Assembly: GCA_036525535.1 (NCBI GenBank)
Contig: DATDAH010000172.1
Coordinates: forward strand, 1 to 17,939
Direction of reading: 5' to 3'
DNA: 17,939 bases
Source of the DNA: DATDAH01 sp036525535
GTDB lineage: Bacteria; Actinomycetota; Acidimicrobiia; Acidimicrobiales; DATDAH01
Shown here: positions 1 through 7,250 of the stretch, in pieces
How the letters are laid out: each line of letters starts with the position of its first letter
Numbering within the stretch: position 1 is the first letter of the stretch
Program-made: the position numbers and the translations under genes
The notes under the pieces: generated by a model
The model's input: the letters and a program-made list of their open reading frames with translations, nothing else
What the model was told of the DNA's origin: nothing
Databases searched by the model: none

Positions 1-324
1 CCCGAGCTGTCGGCTCGCTTGGCCGCCTCCCCCTACGCCACCGAGCGAGGCGAGTTGGCCCTGTCGTTCTACGAGGACGGCGTGATCCTCACGTACGCGG
101 ACGGTGTGGTCACCGACGTGCGCCGGGACCCCGACCCGGCCTTGGACGCGATGGATGACGACAAGGCCGGCATCGCCCCCGACGCGGTGCCTGCGCTGTT
201 CCTCGGTCGGTTCGGCGCCCGCGAGCTCGAGGTCCGCCAAGACGACGTCGGCTTCGTCGCCGACCGCGACCTCGTTGCCACCCTCTTCCCCCGGCTCGTC
301 ACCGACCTCTGTGCGCCCCTCTGA
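1..324 (+). CDS. C-terminal part of an unidentified protein, cut by the left window edge
   Basis: The reading frame is open from base 1 to a TGA at 322-324, and no convincing start is visible, so about 107 C-terminal residues are seen and the 5' end is outside the window. The visible part alternates short hydrophobic strands with acidic loops (LSFYEDGVILTYADG near the start, then ALFLGRFGARELE and DLVATLFPRLVTDL near the end). The closing pattern, a proline-rich turn, then F/LG-x-x-GA-x-x-L and D-x-x-LFPR-x-x-D, reminds me of the C-terminal tail of some actinobacterial GNAT-type acetyltransferases, but this is a weak recollection and not an assignment. It ends 29 nt before menG on the same strand. 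Function unknown. Confidence 0.6.
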   Translation, partial: PELSARLAASPYATERGELALSFYEDGVILTYADGVVTDVRRDPDPALDAMDDDKAGIAPDAVPALFLGRFGARELEVRQDDVGFVADRDLVATLFPRLVTDLCAPL

Positions 325-341
325 GGGAGGGGCCCGGTCCG

Positions 342-347
342 TACGCT
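342..347 (+). promoter_or_regulatory. Putative -10 hexamer of menG (leaderless geometry)
   Basis: TACGCT lies 6 nt before the ATG at 354. A TANNNT hexamer at this distance would put the transcription start at the A of the start codon. No Shine-Dalgarno sequence is correctly spaced; the only purine run (GAGGGAGGGG, 323-332) is more than 20 nt away. No clear -35 is seen. Inference from spacing only. Confidence 0.45.
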
Positions 348-353
348 CTGCCC

Positions 354-1049
354 ATGGTGAGCACGTCCGAACGCCTGCCCGAGGGCGAGGCGAAGGCGAA
401 GGCGGTGCGGGGGATGTTCGACGCCATCGCCCCTCGCTACGACCTGGTCAACCGGGTGATGACCTTCGGGCTCGACCGGAGCTGGCGCCGCACCACCGTC
501 GCCCGTTTGGGGCTGCCCGCCGGCTCTCGGGTGCTCGACCTCGCCACCGGGACCGGCGACCTGTGCACCGAGGCACAGGCCCAGGGACTGAGGCCGATCG
601 GCATCGACCTCGCCTTCGGCATGCTCCAGGCCAGCCACGCCTGCGCGCCGCGCGCGCAGGGCGACATCACCCGCCTCCCCGTGCCCGACGGGGTCGCCGA
701 CGGGGCCGTGTGCGGGTTCGCCCTGCGCAACGTGGTCTCCCTCGACGCCCTGTTCGCCGAGTTGGCCCGGACCCTCCGTCCCGGCGGTCGGATCGGCCTG
801 CTCGAGGTCGATCGCCCGTCGAACCCACTGTTCCGGTTCGGCCACCACCTGTACTTCGATCGGATCGTCCCTGTCATCGGCGGCGTGCTGTCCGACCGGG
901 ACGCCTACCGCTACCTCCCGGCGTCGACCGCCTACCTCCCCCCTCGCCTCGAGCTGCTGGAACGCCTGGGGGCCGCGGGCTTCGAGCGCATCGAGCACCG
1001 CTCGTTCCTGTTGGGCTCGGCCCAGCTCATCACCGCCACCCGGAGCTGA
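354..1049 (+). CDS. menG: Demethylmenaquinone methyltransferase (UbiE/MenG family)
   Basis: SAM-dependent C-methyltransferase of 231 aa that converts demethylmenaquinone to menaquinone, the last step of the pathway, at the inner face of the membrane. The first UbiE signature is visible at residues 29-46 (YDLVNRVMTFGLDRSWRR), in a variant with T and D where enterobacterial UbiE has S and H. The SAM-binding motif I, LDLATGTGDL, is at about 61-70. FALRNV matches the family F-x-LRN motif, and LLEVDRP stands where UbiE has LEFSxP. The length is slightly below the 230-250 aa typical of the family. The ATG at 354 gives the expected N-terminus and fits a leaderless start. menF follows after 4 nt, so the two are very probably co-transcribed. 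The neighbouring men genes support the menaquinone rather than ubiquinone role. Confidence 0.93.
   Translation: MVSTSERLPEGEAKAKAVRGMFDAIAPRYDLVNRVMTFGLDRSWRRTTVARLGLPAGSRVLDLATGTGDLCTEAQAQGLRPIGIDLAFGMLQASHACAPRAQGDITRLPVPDGVADGAVCGFALRNVVSLDALFAELARTLRPGGRIGLLEVDRPSNPLFRFGHHLYFDRIVPVIGGVLSDRDAYRYLPASTAYLPPRLELLERLGAAGFERIEHRSFLLGSAQLITATRS
1042..1045 (+). promoter_or_regulatory. Ribosome binding site of menF
   Basis: GGAG ends 8 nt before the ATG at 1054 and lies inside the last codons of menG. This favours reinitiation or coupled translation and supports 1054 as the start. Confidence 0.5.
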
Positions 1050-1053
1050 GGGC

Positions 1054-2250
1054 ATGACCCTCCTCGCCCGCACCCGGCGCCTCGACCACGACGTCGACCT
1101 CCTCACCGTGGCCGGCACCGATGGCGTGCTCGTCTCCCGCGACGGCGTCGGTCTGGCCGGGCGGGGCACGGTCCTGGAGATCGACGTCACCGATGTGGGG
1201 GCGGCGCAGGCCGAGCTGGCGGCGATCACCGTCGACGACGAGGTCGGCGGGCCGGGGACCGGCCCGGTCGCGTTCGGGGCGTGGCCGTTCCTGCCCGGGC
1301 CACGACGCCGCCTGCGGGTACCGGAGGTCATCGTCGGTCGGGACGACCGCGGCAGCCGCTGGGTCACCACCGTCGGCGACGTCGACCCGACCCCGGTGCT
1401 CCGCGACGAGGAGCTCGCGCCGGTACTGCCCGAACGGGTCACCGTGCAGGCCACCCAAGCCGCCGACGACTGGTGCGCGGCCGTGGTCGCCGGGCGGGAC
1501 GCGGTCCGGGCCGGAGAGCTGCGGAAGGTGGTCCTGGCCCGGCAGCTGGTCGTCGAGAGCGATCGCCCCTTCGACCGGCGCGGCGTCCTGCGCCGGCTCG
1601 CCGCCGCCTTCCCGGGCTGTGTCCTGGCCGCGGTCGATGGCTTCGTCTGTGCCAGTCCCGAGACCTTGGTCTCCCGTCACGACGACGTCGTGCGCTCGCA
1701 CCCGTTGGCCGGTACGGCCCCCCGGGGTGGGGACCCCACCGCCGACGCCCGCCTCGCCGCCGGCTTGCTGGCGTCGGCCAAGGAGCGGGCCGAGCACCAG
1801 GTCACGATCGACTTCGTGCACCAGACCCTGCTGCCCTGGTGCTCGTTCCTCGACGAGGAAGCGGAGCCCTCGGTGGTGGGTGTGGCCAACGTGCAACACC
1901 TCGGGACGATGGTGGAGGGACAGTTGTCGGACCCCGTTCCGTCGGTCCTGGAGATGGTCGAGGCCCTGCACCCGACGCCGGCGGTCGGCGGTGACCCCCG
2001 AGATGCCGCCATTGCCTTGATCGCCCGGCTCGAGACCGGCGATCGGGGCCGCTACGCCGGCCCGGTCGGCTGGGTCGACGGCGCCGGAAACGGCAGCTGG
2101 GCTGTCGGCATCCGTTCCGCCGAGCTCACCGGCACGACGGCGACGCTGTGGGCCGGCGTCGGCATCGTCGCCGACTCCGACCCCGTCGCCGAGCTCGAGG
2201 AGACCCGGGCCAAGCTCCAGGCCATGTTGGGGACCCTGGTCCGGCTCTGA
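1054..2250 (+). CDS. menF: Isochorismate synthase MenF
   Basis: 398-aa chorismate-binding enzyme catalysing chorismate to isochorismate, the entry step of menaquinone synthesis. The C-terminal two thirds carry the family blocks in order: LRKVVLARQ with the water-activating Lys at about 158, SPETLVS at 201-207, HPLAGTAPRG at 216-225, the KERAEH block at 243-248 with a Mg-binding Glu, LHPTPAVGG at 305-313, E327, and RGRYAGPVGW followed by an IR block. The N-terminal ~130 residues are variable, as usual. The fold is shared with salicylate synthases and anthranilate synthase component I, but operon position 4 nt after menG and the next-door menD and menH argue for MenF. The gene ends directly against a 20-bp palindrome and is convergent with menD. 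Confidence 0.93.
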   Translation: MTLLARTRRLDHDVDLLTVAGTDGVLVSRDGVGLAGRGTVLEIDVTDVGAAQAELAAITVDDEVGGPGTGPVAFGAWPFLPGPRRRLRVPEVIVGRDDRGSRWVTTVGDVDPTPVLRDEELAPVLPERVTVQATQAADDWCAAVVAGRDAVRAGELRKVVLARQLVVESDRPFDRRGVLRRLAAAFPGCVLAAVDGFVCASPETLVSRHDDVVRSHPLAGTAPRGGDPTADARLAAGLLASAKERAEHQVTIDFVHQTLLPWCSFLDEEAEPSVVGVANVQHLGTMVEGQLSDPVPSVLEMVEALHPTPAVGGDPRDAAIALIARLETGDRGRYAGPVGWVDGAGNGSWAVGIRSAELTGTTATLWAGVGIVADSDPVAELEETRAKLQAMLGTLVRL

Positions 2251-2270
2251 GGCTGGACGATCGTCCAGCC
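2251..2270. terminator. Perfect 20-bp palindrome between convergent menF and menD
   Basis: GGCTGGACGATCGTCCAGCC is self-complementary over its whole length. As RNA it gives an 8-bp GC-rich stem with a GAUC loop on either strand. It begins at the first base after the menF stop and ends 7 nt before the menD stop, the classic place for a bidirectional terminator. There is no U-tract on either side, so termination would have to be of the tail-less type common in actinobacteria, or the site is a protein-binding DNA palindrome. Confidence 0.65.
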
Positions 2271-2277
2271 CGATCGG

Positions 2278-3924
2278 CTACAGCTCGGCGAGCGCCTCGG
2301 CGACGGCGGCGTAGAGCCGTTGGTGGACGGCCACGTTGGCCTGGCGGTCGGTACGGACGACCCGCACGCGGCTGGCCGACACCGGCTCGGCCACCGCCGC
2401 GGCCAACTCGTCGAGCGACTCGACCGGGGAGGCGTCGACGCCGTGGGCCCGGGCCACCTCGACCAGGTCCAGGCCGTGGGGGGTGCCGAAGAGGCGCTCG
2501 AACTCCTCGGCCGGGAGCTGCTCGGCCTGCGGCAGGAACGAGAAGATCCCCCCACCGTCGTTGTCGACGACCACGACGGTGAGCGGGCATTCCCGGTCGG
2601 CTGCGCCGAGCAGGGCGTTGGTGTCGTGCAGGAAGGCCAGGTCCCCCACCAACGCCACGGTCGGCTGGCCCGCCAACGCCACCCCGACCGCCGTGGACAC
2701 GACGCCGTCGATCCCGTTGGCGCCCCGGTTGGCCAGCACCCGACCCTCGGTCGTCCCGCCGAACCACTCCACGTCTCGGATGGGCATGGAGGAGGCGACG
2801 ACCAGGGTGGCGTCGCTGGAAAGAGCGCCGAGCACCGCACGGGCGACACCAGGGTCCGACAGCTCCCGACCCAGCGCGCCGTCCAGCACCGCCTGGGCGA
2901 CATCGTCGGCCGCCCGCCACCCGTCCAGCCACTCCGCCGGCGGCGGTTCCCGGTCCTCGGCCAGGAGGCCGGCGAGGCGGTGACTCGCCGCTCGATCCGG
3001 ATCGACGAAGGCACCCGCGCCATCGACGACCACCTGGATCGGGACGTCTCGCAGCCACGCGGCCAGCATCTTCGACGTCGGGCGGGCGCCCACCCAGACC
3101 ACCGCCTCGGGTAGGTGCGCCTCGGCCCACGCCCCGGATCGGGCCAGGAGGTCGAAGCCGGCAACGGTCCTCGGACCAAGGCGGCGACAGCCGCTCAGCG
3201 GATCAGCGAGTACGGGCCACCCGAGTACCTCCGCGACCCGGGTGACGACCGTGGGCTCGCTGCCCCGGCCCGCCACGATCACGCCGCGTCGACCGGCCAG
3301 CTCCTCCACCACAGTGACCGTCGTCGGCATCGGGACGGCCTGGTGCCATGGGGCGCCGTCGGCTCGGCCTGCCGGCAACGCGGCCGGCTCGCCCAGCAGC
3401 GGTTCCGTGAACGCGAGGTTCAGGTGGACGGGGCCCGGCCGGGATCCCGTCGCATCCAGGACCGCCCGGGCGGCCAGCGAGCGCCATGACCACGCGGCCG
3501 CCTCCCGCGGCACGCCCGGCTCGACCATGGCCCGCGCGGACCGGCCGTAGAGGCCGGCCTGGTCGACGGTCTGCGGGGCCCCCACGCCATGGAGCTCCGG
3601 CGGTCGGTCCGTTGTGCAGGCCAGCAGGGGCACACCCGCCAGGTCGGCCTCGGCCACCGCGGGGTGCAGCTCGACCGCCGCCGTGCCACTGGTCGTCACC
3701 ACCACCGCGGGACGGCCGGTCGCCAGCCCGAGGCCGAGGGCCAGGAAGCCCGCCGACCGCTCGTCGACGTGCACGTGCACCCGGATGCGCTCGTCCCGGG
3801 CCAGCGCCACGGTCAACGGCGTCGACCGGGACCCAGGAGCGACGACGGCATCGGTGACGCCACCCCGGGCGAGCTCGTCGACCAAGGTGGCGCAGAACGT
3901 CGCAGCCACCGTCGACTCGTCCAC
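2278..3924 (-). CDS. menD: SEPHCHC synthase MenD
   Basis: ThDP-dependent enzyme of 548 aa that joins isochorismate and 2-oxoglutarate to form SEPHCHC. Starting at the GTG at 3922-3924, the N-terminus reads as a MenD (DELARGGVTDAVVAPGSRS) and the conserved ThDP-activating Glu in DERSAGFLALG falls at residue 55, the number of the equivalent Glu in E. coli MenD. An upstream in-frame ATG at 4020 would overlap menH by about 70 nt and add unrelated residues, so I reject it. The ThDP/Mg region is present near residues 415-465 (GDLAFLHDTNALL, then DNDGGGIFSFLP). The length is close to E. coli MenD (556). The gene is alone on its strand, divergent from menH and convergent with menF. Confidence 0.95.
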   Translation of the reverse strand: MDESTVAATFCATLVDELARGGVTDAVVAPGSRSTPLTVALARDERIRVHVHVDERSAGFLALGLGLATGRPAVVVTTSGTAAVELHPAVAEADLAGVPLLACTTDRPPELHGVGAPQTVDQAGLYGRSARAMVEPGVPREAAAWSWRSLAARAVLDATGSRPGPVHLNLAFTEPLLGEPAALPAGRADGAPWHQAVPMPTTVTVVEELAGRRGVIVAGRGSEPTVVTRVAEVLGWPVLADPLSGCRRLGPRTVAGFDLLARSGAWAEAHLPEAVVWVGARPTSKMLAAWLRDVPIQVVVDGAGAFVDPDRAASHRLAGLLAEDREPPPAEWLDGWRAADDVAQAVLDGALGRELSDPGVARAVLGALSSDATLVVASSMPIRDVEWFGGTTEGRVLANRGANGIDGVVSTAVGVALAGQPTVALVGDLAFLHDTNALLGAADRECPLTVVVVDNDGGGIFSFLPQAEQLPAEEFERLFGTPHGLDLVEVARAHGVDASPVESLDELAAAVAEPVSASRVRVVRTDRQANVAVHQRLYAAVAEALAEL

Positions 3925-3932
3925 GGCCCAGG

Positions 3933-3942
3933 ACTCTAGGGT
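3933..3942. promoter_or_regulatory. Overlapping divergent -10 hexamers for menD and menH
   Basis: The 10 bases ACTCTAGGGT hold TAGGGT on the plus strand (3937-3942), 7 nt before the menH GTG. They also hold TAGAGT on the minus strand (3938-3933), 8 nt before the menD GTG. The two hexamers share the TA step at 3937-3938. Both spacings fit leaderless transcripts, and the whole gap between the two start codons is only 25 nt. Inference from sequence and spacing. Confidence 0.5.
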
Positions 3943-3949
3943 CGCGCCG

Positions 3950-4678
3950 GTGAGCAGCCCGCCTCTGGTCCTGGCCCACGGGTTCACCCAGAACGCCCGG
4001 TGCTGGGGGCCGTTCCTCACCGCCCTCGGCGATCAGCGTCCGGTCGAGGCCGTCGACCTCGCCGGCCACGGGTCCACGCCGGTTGCTCGGGACCTGACCG
4101 AGGCCGGCCACCGACTGGGTCGGGCCGGCGGGTGGGGTTGCTATCTCGGCTACTCCCTCGGCGGTCGGGTGGCCCTGCACCTGGCCCTCACCCAGCCCGA
4201 CCTGGTCACCGCTCTCGTCCTCATCGGCGCCCACCCCGGCATCGAGAACGGCGACGAGCGAGAGGCTCGCCGACGAGCTGATGACGAGCTGGCCGACCAC
4301 CTCGAGGCGATCGGGCTCGACGCGTTCCTCGACGAGTGGCTGGCCCGGCCGCTGTTCGCCTCACTGCCGCCGGAGGCGGATCAACGCACCGAACGGCTGA
4401 CCAATGACCCCGCGGCTCTGGCGACGACCCTGCGCCACCTCAGCACCGGGCGTCAGGTCCCGCTCTGGGACCACCTCCCGAAGCTCTCGATGCCTGTGCT
4501 CATCCTCGCCGGCGAGCACGACGAGACCTATCGGCGCCTCGGTCGTCAGGCCGCAGCGACCATCGGGCAGAACGCCAGTTACGAGAGCGTGCCCGACGCC
4601 GGGCATGCCGCCCACCTCGAACAGCCGGCCCACGTGGCCCAACGGGTCCGGGCGTTCCTCACGGCCTCCGGCCTCTGA
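3950..4678 (+). CDS. menH: SHCHC synthase MenH (alpha/beta hydrolase)
   Basis: 242-aa alpha/beta-hydrolase-fold protein expected to eliminate pyruvate from SEPHCHC, the product of the adjacent menD. The fold starts at once with LVLAHGFTQNARCW (oxyanion-loop HGF). The nucleophile elbow GYSLGG has Ser69, the acid is Asp191 in LAGEHDETY, and the catalytic His219 is in DAGHAAHLEQP. The length and compact cap match MenH. The GTG at 3950 is chosen because the protein begins 6 residues before the first strand, and further upstream the frame only reads the antisense of menD. The gene converges on menA with a single base between the two stop codons. A general esterase is possible, but the context makes MenH likely. 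Confidence 0.85.
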   Translation: MSSPPLVLAHGFTQNARCWGPFLTALGDQRPVEAVDLAGHGSTPVARDLTEAGHRLGRAGGWGCYLGYSLGGRVALHLALTQPDLVTALVLIGAHPGIENGDEREARRRADDELADHLEAIGLDAFLDEWLARPLFASLPPEADQRTERLTNDPAALATTLRHLSTGRQVPLWDHLPKLSMPVLILAGEHDETYRRLGRQAAATIGQNASYESVPDAGHAAHLEQPAHVAQRVRAFLTASGL

Positions 4679-4679
4679 G

Positions 4680-5543
4680 TCAGCCGCCGAGGGCCAGGCC
4701 GAACGCCAGCAGGACGCCCGTGACCAGCTGCGCCTTGCCCGTGGCACCGAGGACGGGAATGAGCTCGGGCCCCTTGGCCCCCGCCTGCACCCGTCGGATG
4801 GGGGGGATGGCGAACCCGATCCCGACCAGGCCCAACAGAGCCGGCATCCGGGCCGTGACGCCGAGCACGACCACCAGCAGGAAGACGTCGACGAGCATGG
4901 TCACGTACACGATCCGCGTCGTCCGGTCGCCGAGGCGCACGGCCAGCGTGCGCTTGCCTGCTTCGGCGTCGGTCGGGATGTCCCGCAGGTTGTTGACCAC
5001 CAGCAACGCGGTGGCCAACAAGCCCACCGGGATCGCGGCACCGACGGCCAGCGCGGTCACCTCGCTGGTCTGCACGTAGAAGGACCCGACCGTGGCCACG
5101 AGGCCGAAGAAGACGAAGACGAAGACCTCCCCCAGGCCGAGGTACCCGTAGGGCTTGGGACCGCCCGTGTAGAGCCAGCCCGCGGCGAAGGACAGGAGGC
5201 CGACGAGCACGAGCTCCCAGCCCACAGCAGCAGCCAGGGCCAGGCCGAAGACGGCGGCCAAGCCGAAGGACGCCAGGGCGGCGGTGCGCACCGCGGAGGC
5301 CGACGCCAGGCCCGACGCGACGAGGCGCACGGGACCGACGCGGACGTCGTCGGTGCCCCGCACCCCGTCCTGGAAGTCGTTGGCGAAGTTGGTCCCCACC
5401 TGGATCGCCAGGGCCACGATCAAGGCGGCGAGGAACCGCCACATGACGATCCCCTCGCCGACGGCGACCGCGGTGCCGACGGCGACCGGGACGTCCGCGG
5501 CAGGCAGGGTCCGGGGTCGGGCGCCGGCCACCCAGGGGTTCAT
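4680..5543 (-). CDS. menA: 1,4-dihydroxy-2-naphthoate polyprenyltransferase MenA
   Basis: Integral membrane prenyltransferase of 287 aa that attaches the polyprenyl tail to 1,4-dihydroxy-2-naphthoate. The two Asp-rich Mg-diphosphate motifs of the UbiA superfamily are visible: NFANDFQDGVRGTDD at residues 52-66 and NNLRDIPTDAEAGKRTLAVRLG at 184-205. Long hydrophobic stretches between them give about eight or nine transmembrane helices. The MenA-type N-terminus (WVAGARPRTLPAADVPVAVG) supports the ATG at 5541-5543. It lies 22 nt downstream of menB and is the last gene of the SDR-menB-menA unit. No strong ribosome binding site is visible. Confidence 0.95.
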   Translation of the reverse strand: MNPWVAGARPRTLPAADVPVAVGTAVAVGEGIVMWRFLAALIVALAIQVGTNFANDFQDGVRGTDDVRVGPVRLVASGLASASAVRTAALASFGLAAVFGLALAAAVGWELVLVGLLSFAAGWLYTGGPKPYGYLGLGEVFVFVFFGLVATVGSFYVQTSEVTALAVGAAIPVGLLATALLVVNNLRDIPTDAEAGKRTLAVRLGDRTTRIVYVTMLVDVFLLVVVLGVTARMPALLGLVGIGFAIPPIRRVQAGAKGPELIPVLGATGKAQLVTGVLLAFGLALGG

Positions 5544-5565
5544 CCGGACCGCGCCGCTGACGTCG

Positions 5566-6432
5566 TCAAGGCCGCTTGGGGAACTGATCGAAGTCGGGAC
5601 GACGCTTGTTCACGTAGGCGTCTCGGCCTTCCTGCGCCTCGTCGGTCTGGTAGTAGAGCAACGTGGCGTCGCCCGCCAGCTGCTGGATGCCGGCGAGTCC
5701 GTCGTCAGCGGCGTTCATCGAGGCCTTGACCATGCGCATGGCCAGGGGCGAGTGCGCGAGCATCTCCTGACACCAGGCCACGGTCTCCTCCTCGAGGGCC
5801 TCGAGGGGGACCACGGTGTTCACCATCCCCATCTCGTACGCCTCCTCTGCGGTGTACTGCCGGCAGAGGAACCAGATCTCCCGAGCCCGCTTCTGGCCGA
5901 TGCTGCGGGCGAGCAGGCCGGAGCCGTAGCCGCCGTCGAAGGACCCCACGCGGGGCCCGGTCTGACCGAAGCGGGCGTTGTCGGCGGCGATGGTCAGGTC
6001 GCACACGACGTGCAGGACGTGGCCCCCGCCGATGGCGTAGCCCGCCACCATGGCGATGACGGGCTTGGGGGTGCGCCGGATCTGGATCTGGAGGTCGAGG
6101 ACGTTGAGCCGTCCGATCCCCTTCTGGGCCACCTCGTCGTCGCCGAGGTAGCCGTCGTCACCCCGGATCCGCTGGTCGCCGCCGGAGCAGAAGGCCAGGT
6201 CGCCCTCGCCGGTGAAGATGATCACACCGACCCGGTCGTCGTCCCGGGCCCGGTTGAAGGCGTCCTGGAGCTCGAAGAGCGTCTGGGGCCGGAAGGCGTT
6301 CCGGACCTCCGGACGGCAGATCGTGATCTTGGCCATGCCGTCGACCGTCTCGTACCGGATGTCCCGGAACTGGCCTGCGGCCTGCCAGTCGGCAGCCGGT
6401 CGGATGGTGGTCTCAGTGGACGTCACGGCCAC
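5566..6432 (-). CDS. menB: 1,4-dihydroxy-2-naphthoyl-CoA synthase MenB
   Basis: 288-aa crotonase-superfamily enzyme that cyclises o-succinylbenzoyl-CoA to DHNA-CoA. Oxyanion-hole segments are FCSGGDQ (81-87) and GYAIGGGHVLH (131-141). The MenB-specific block GPRVGSFDGGYGSG carries Asp166, matching the catalytic Asp of MenB rather than the Glu pair of enoyl-CoA hydratases. The C-terminus (GRDAYVNKRRPDFDQFPKRP) is also typical of MenB. I use the GTG at 6430-6432, but a second in-frame GTG two codons later is equally possible. It starts 12 nt after the SDR stop and precedes menA by 22 nt, so the three are probably one transcript. Confidence 0.95.
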   Translation of the reverse strand: MAVTSTETTIRPAADWQAAGQFRDIRYETVDGMAKITICRPEVRNAFRPQTLFELQDAFNRARDDDRVGVIIFTGEGDLAFCSGGDQRIRGDDGYLGDDEVAQKGIGRLNVLDLQIQIRRTPKPVIAMVAGYAIGGGHVLHVVCDLTIAADNARFGQTGPRVGSFDGGYGSGLLARSIGQKRAREIWFLCRQYTAEEAYEMGMVNTVVPLEALEEETVAWCQEMLAHSPLAMRMVKASMNAADDGLAGIQQLAGDATLLYYQTDEAQEGRDAYVNKRRPDFDQFPKRP

Positions 6433-6444
6433 AGAGTGTGCCGC

Positions 6445-7188
6445 TCAGGCAGTGACCAACGCACCTCCGTCGACGACGAGGGTGTGACCGGTGATCCAGG
6501 AGGACAGGTCGCTGGCCAGGAAGAGGGCGGCGCCGGCGACGTCCTCGGGCTCGCCCAGGCGCTTGGTCGGCAGTCGCCGGGCCAGGGCCTCCTCGTGGGC
6601 CTCCCAGAGGGCGCGGGCGAAGTCGGTCTTGACCAGGCCGGGGGCGATGGCGTTGACCCGGACCTTCGGGCCCAGCTCTGCGGCCAGGGTCTTGGTGAGA
6701 TGGATGATCCCCGCCTTGGTCGTGTTGTAGATGCCGATGGACGGCTCGACGGAGAGCCCGCCGACCGAGGCGATGTTGATGACCGAGCCGCCGTGCTCGG
6801 CCATCGATGCCCGGTGGGCCAGCTGCGTCCAGACCAGGGGCCCGCGCAGGTTCACCTGGAACGTCTTGTCGTAGCGGGCCAGGTCGATGTCGATCGCCGG
6901 GCCCATGTACGGATTGGTGGCGGCGTTGTTGACCAGCACGTCGACCCTGCCGAAACGCTCGACGGTGGCCGCCACGCACGCTTCGGCCTCGTCCGGATCA
7001 CCGGCGTTGGCGGCGAAGGCGGCCACCTCACCGTCCATACCGGCCGCGGCCTCGTCGAGGGCATCCTGCTTGCGGGACGAGAGCATGACCTTCGCCCCCG
7101 ACGCCGCGAGGGTGGCGGCGATGGACCGCCCGATGCCCTTCGAAGCCCCGGTGACGAGCGCGACCCGTCCTTCGAGATCGATCTGCAT
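6445..7188 (-). CDS. SDR-family oxidoreductase (FabG-like)
   Basis: 247-aa short-chain dehydrogenase/reductase with a Rossmann fold. TGASKGIG at residues 13-20 is the cofactor loop. NNAA is at about 87-90, catalytic Ser141 is in NIASVGG, and the YxxxK pair is Tyr154/Lys158 in IYNTTKAG. It ends with SSWITGHTLVVDGG, typical of 3-oxoacyl reductase-like SDRs. SSRK at the end of strand 2 suggests NADP(H) use. The ATG at 7186-7188 fits the family N-terminus; longer forms add low-complexity residues. It lies 12 nt upstream of menB in the same direction. No SDR step is known in the standard menaquinone pathway, so its substrate is unclear; a lipid or acyl-CoA substrate is the conservative guess. Confidence 0.88.
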   Translation of the reverse strand: MQIDLEGRVALVTGASKGIGRSIAATLAASGAKVMLSSRKQDALDEAAAGMDGEVAAFAANAGDPDEAEACVAATVERFGRVDVLVNNAATNPYMGPAIDIDLARYDKTFQVNLRGPLVWTQLAHRASMAEHGGSVINIASVGGLSVEPSIGIYNTTKAGIIHLTKTLAAELGPKVRVNAIAPGLVKTDFARALWEAHEEALARRLPTKRLGEPEDVAGAALFLASDLSSWITGHTLVVDGGALVTA

Positions 7189-7195
7189 GCGGGCG

Positions 7196-7201
7196 AACGT
7201 A
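7196..7201 (-). promoter_or_regulatory. Putative -10 hexamer of the SDR-menB-menA unit
   Basis: On the minus strand TACGTT ends 7 nt before the ATG at 7188, leaderless geometry again. No Shine-Dalgarno lies between. It is divergent from the plus-strand hexamer at 7216-7221. Confidence 0.45.
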
Positions 7202-7215
7202 GCCGTCGGGCTGGG

Positions 7216-7221
7216 TAGGGT
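7216..7221 (+). promoter_or_regulatory. Putative -10 hexamer of the 7251 gene
   Basis: TAGGGT lies 29 nt before the ATG at 7251. This predicts a short leader of roughly 22 nt that contains a good ribosome binding site, in contrast to the leaderless-looking neighbours. Confidence 0.4.
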
Positions 7222-7236
7222 CCGGCGCCGATCGAC

Positions 7237-7242
7237 GAGGAG
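7237..7242 (+). promoter_or_regulatory. Ribosome binding site deciding the start at 7251
   Basis: GAGGAG ends 8 nt before the ATG at 7251, a good match to the anti-Shine-Dalgarno sequence at normal spacing. Confidence 0.6.
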
Positions 7243-7250
7243 CCCAGACC

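Noticed and set aside
69..1454. 461-codon minus-strand frame across menG and menF
   Set aside because: Arg/Gly/Pro-rich shadow of two well-supported plus-strand genes.
3925..4020. Longer MenD starting at the ATG at 4020
   Set aside because: It would overlap menH coding by about 70 nt and add residues unlike MenD. The GTG at 3924 places the ThDP Glu at residue 55 and fits the family N-terminus.
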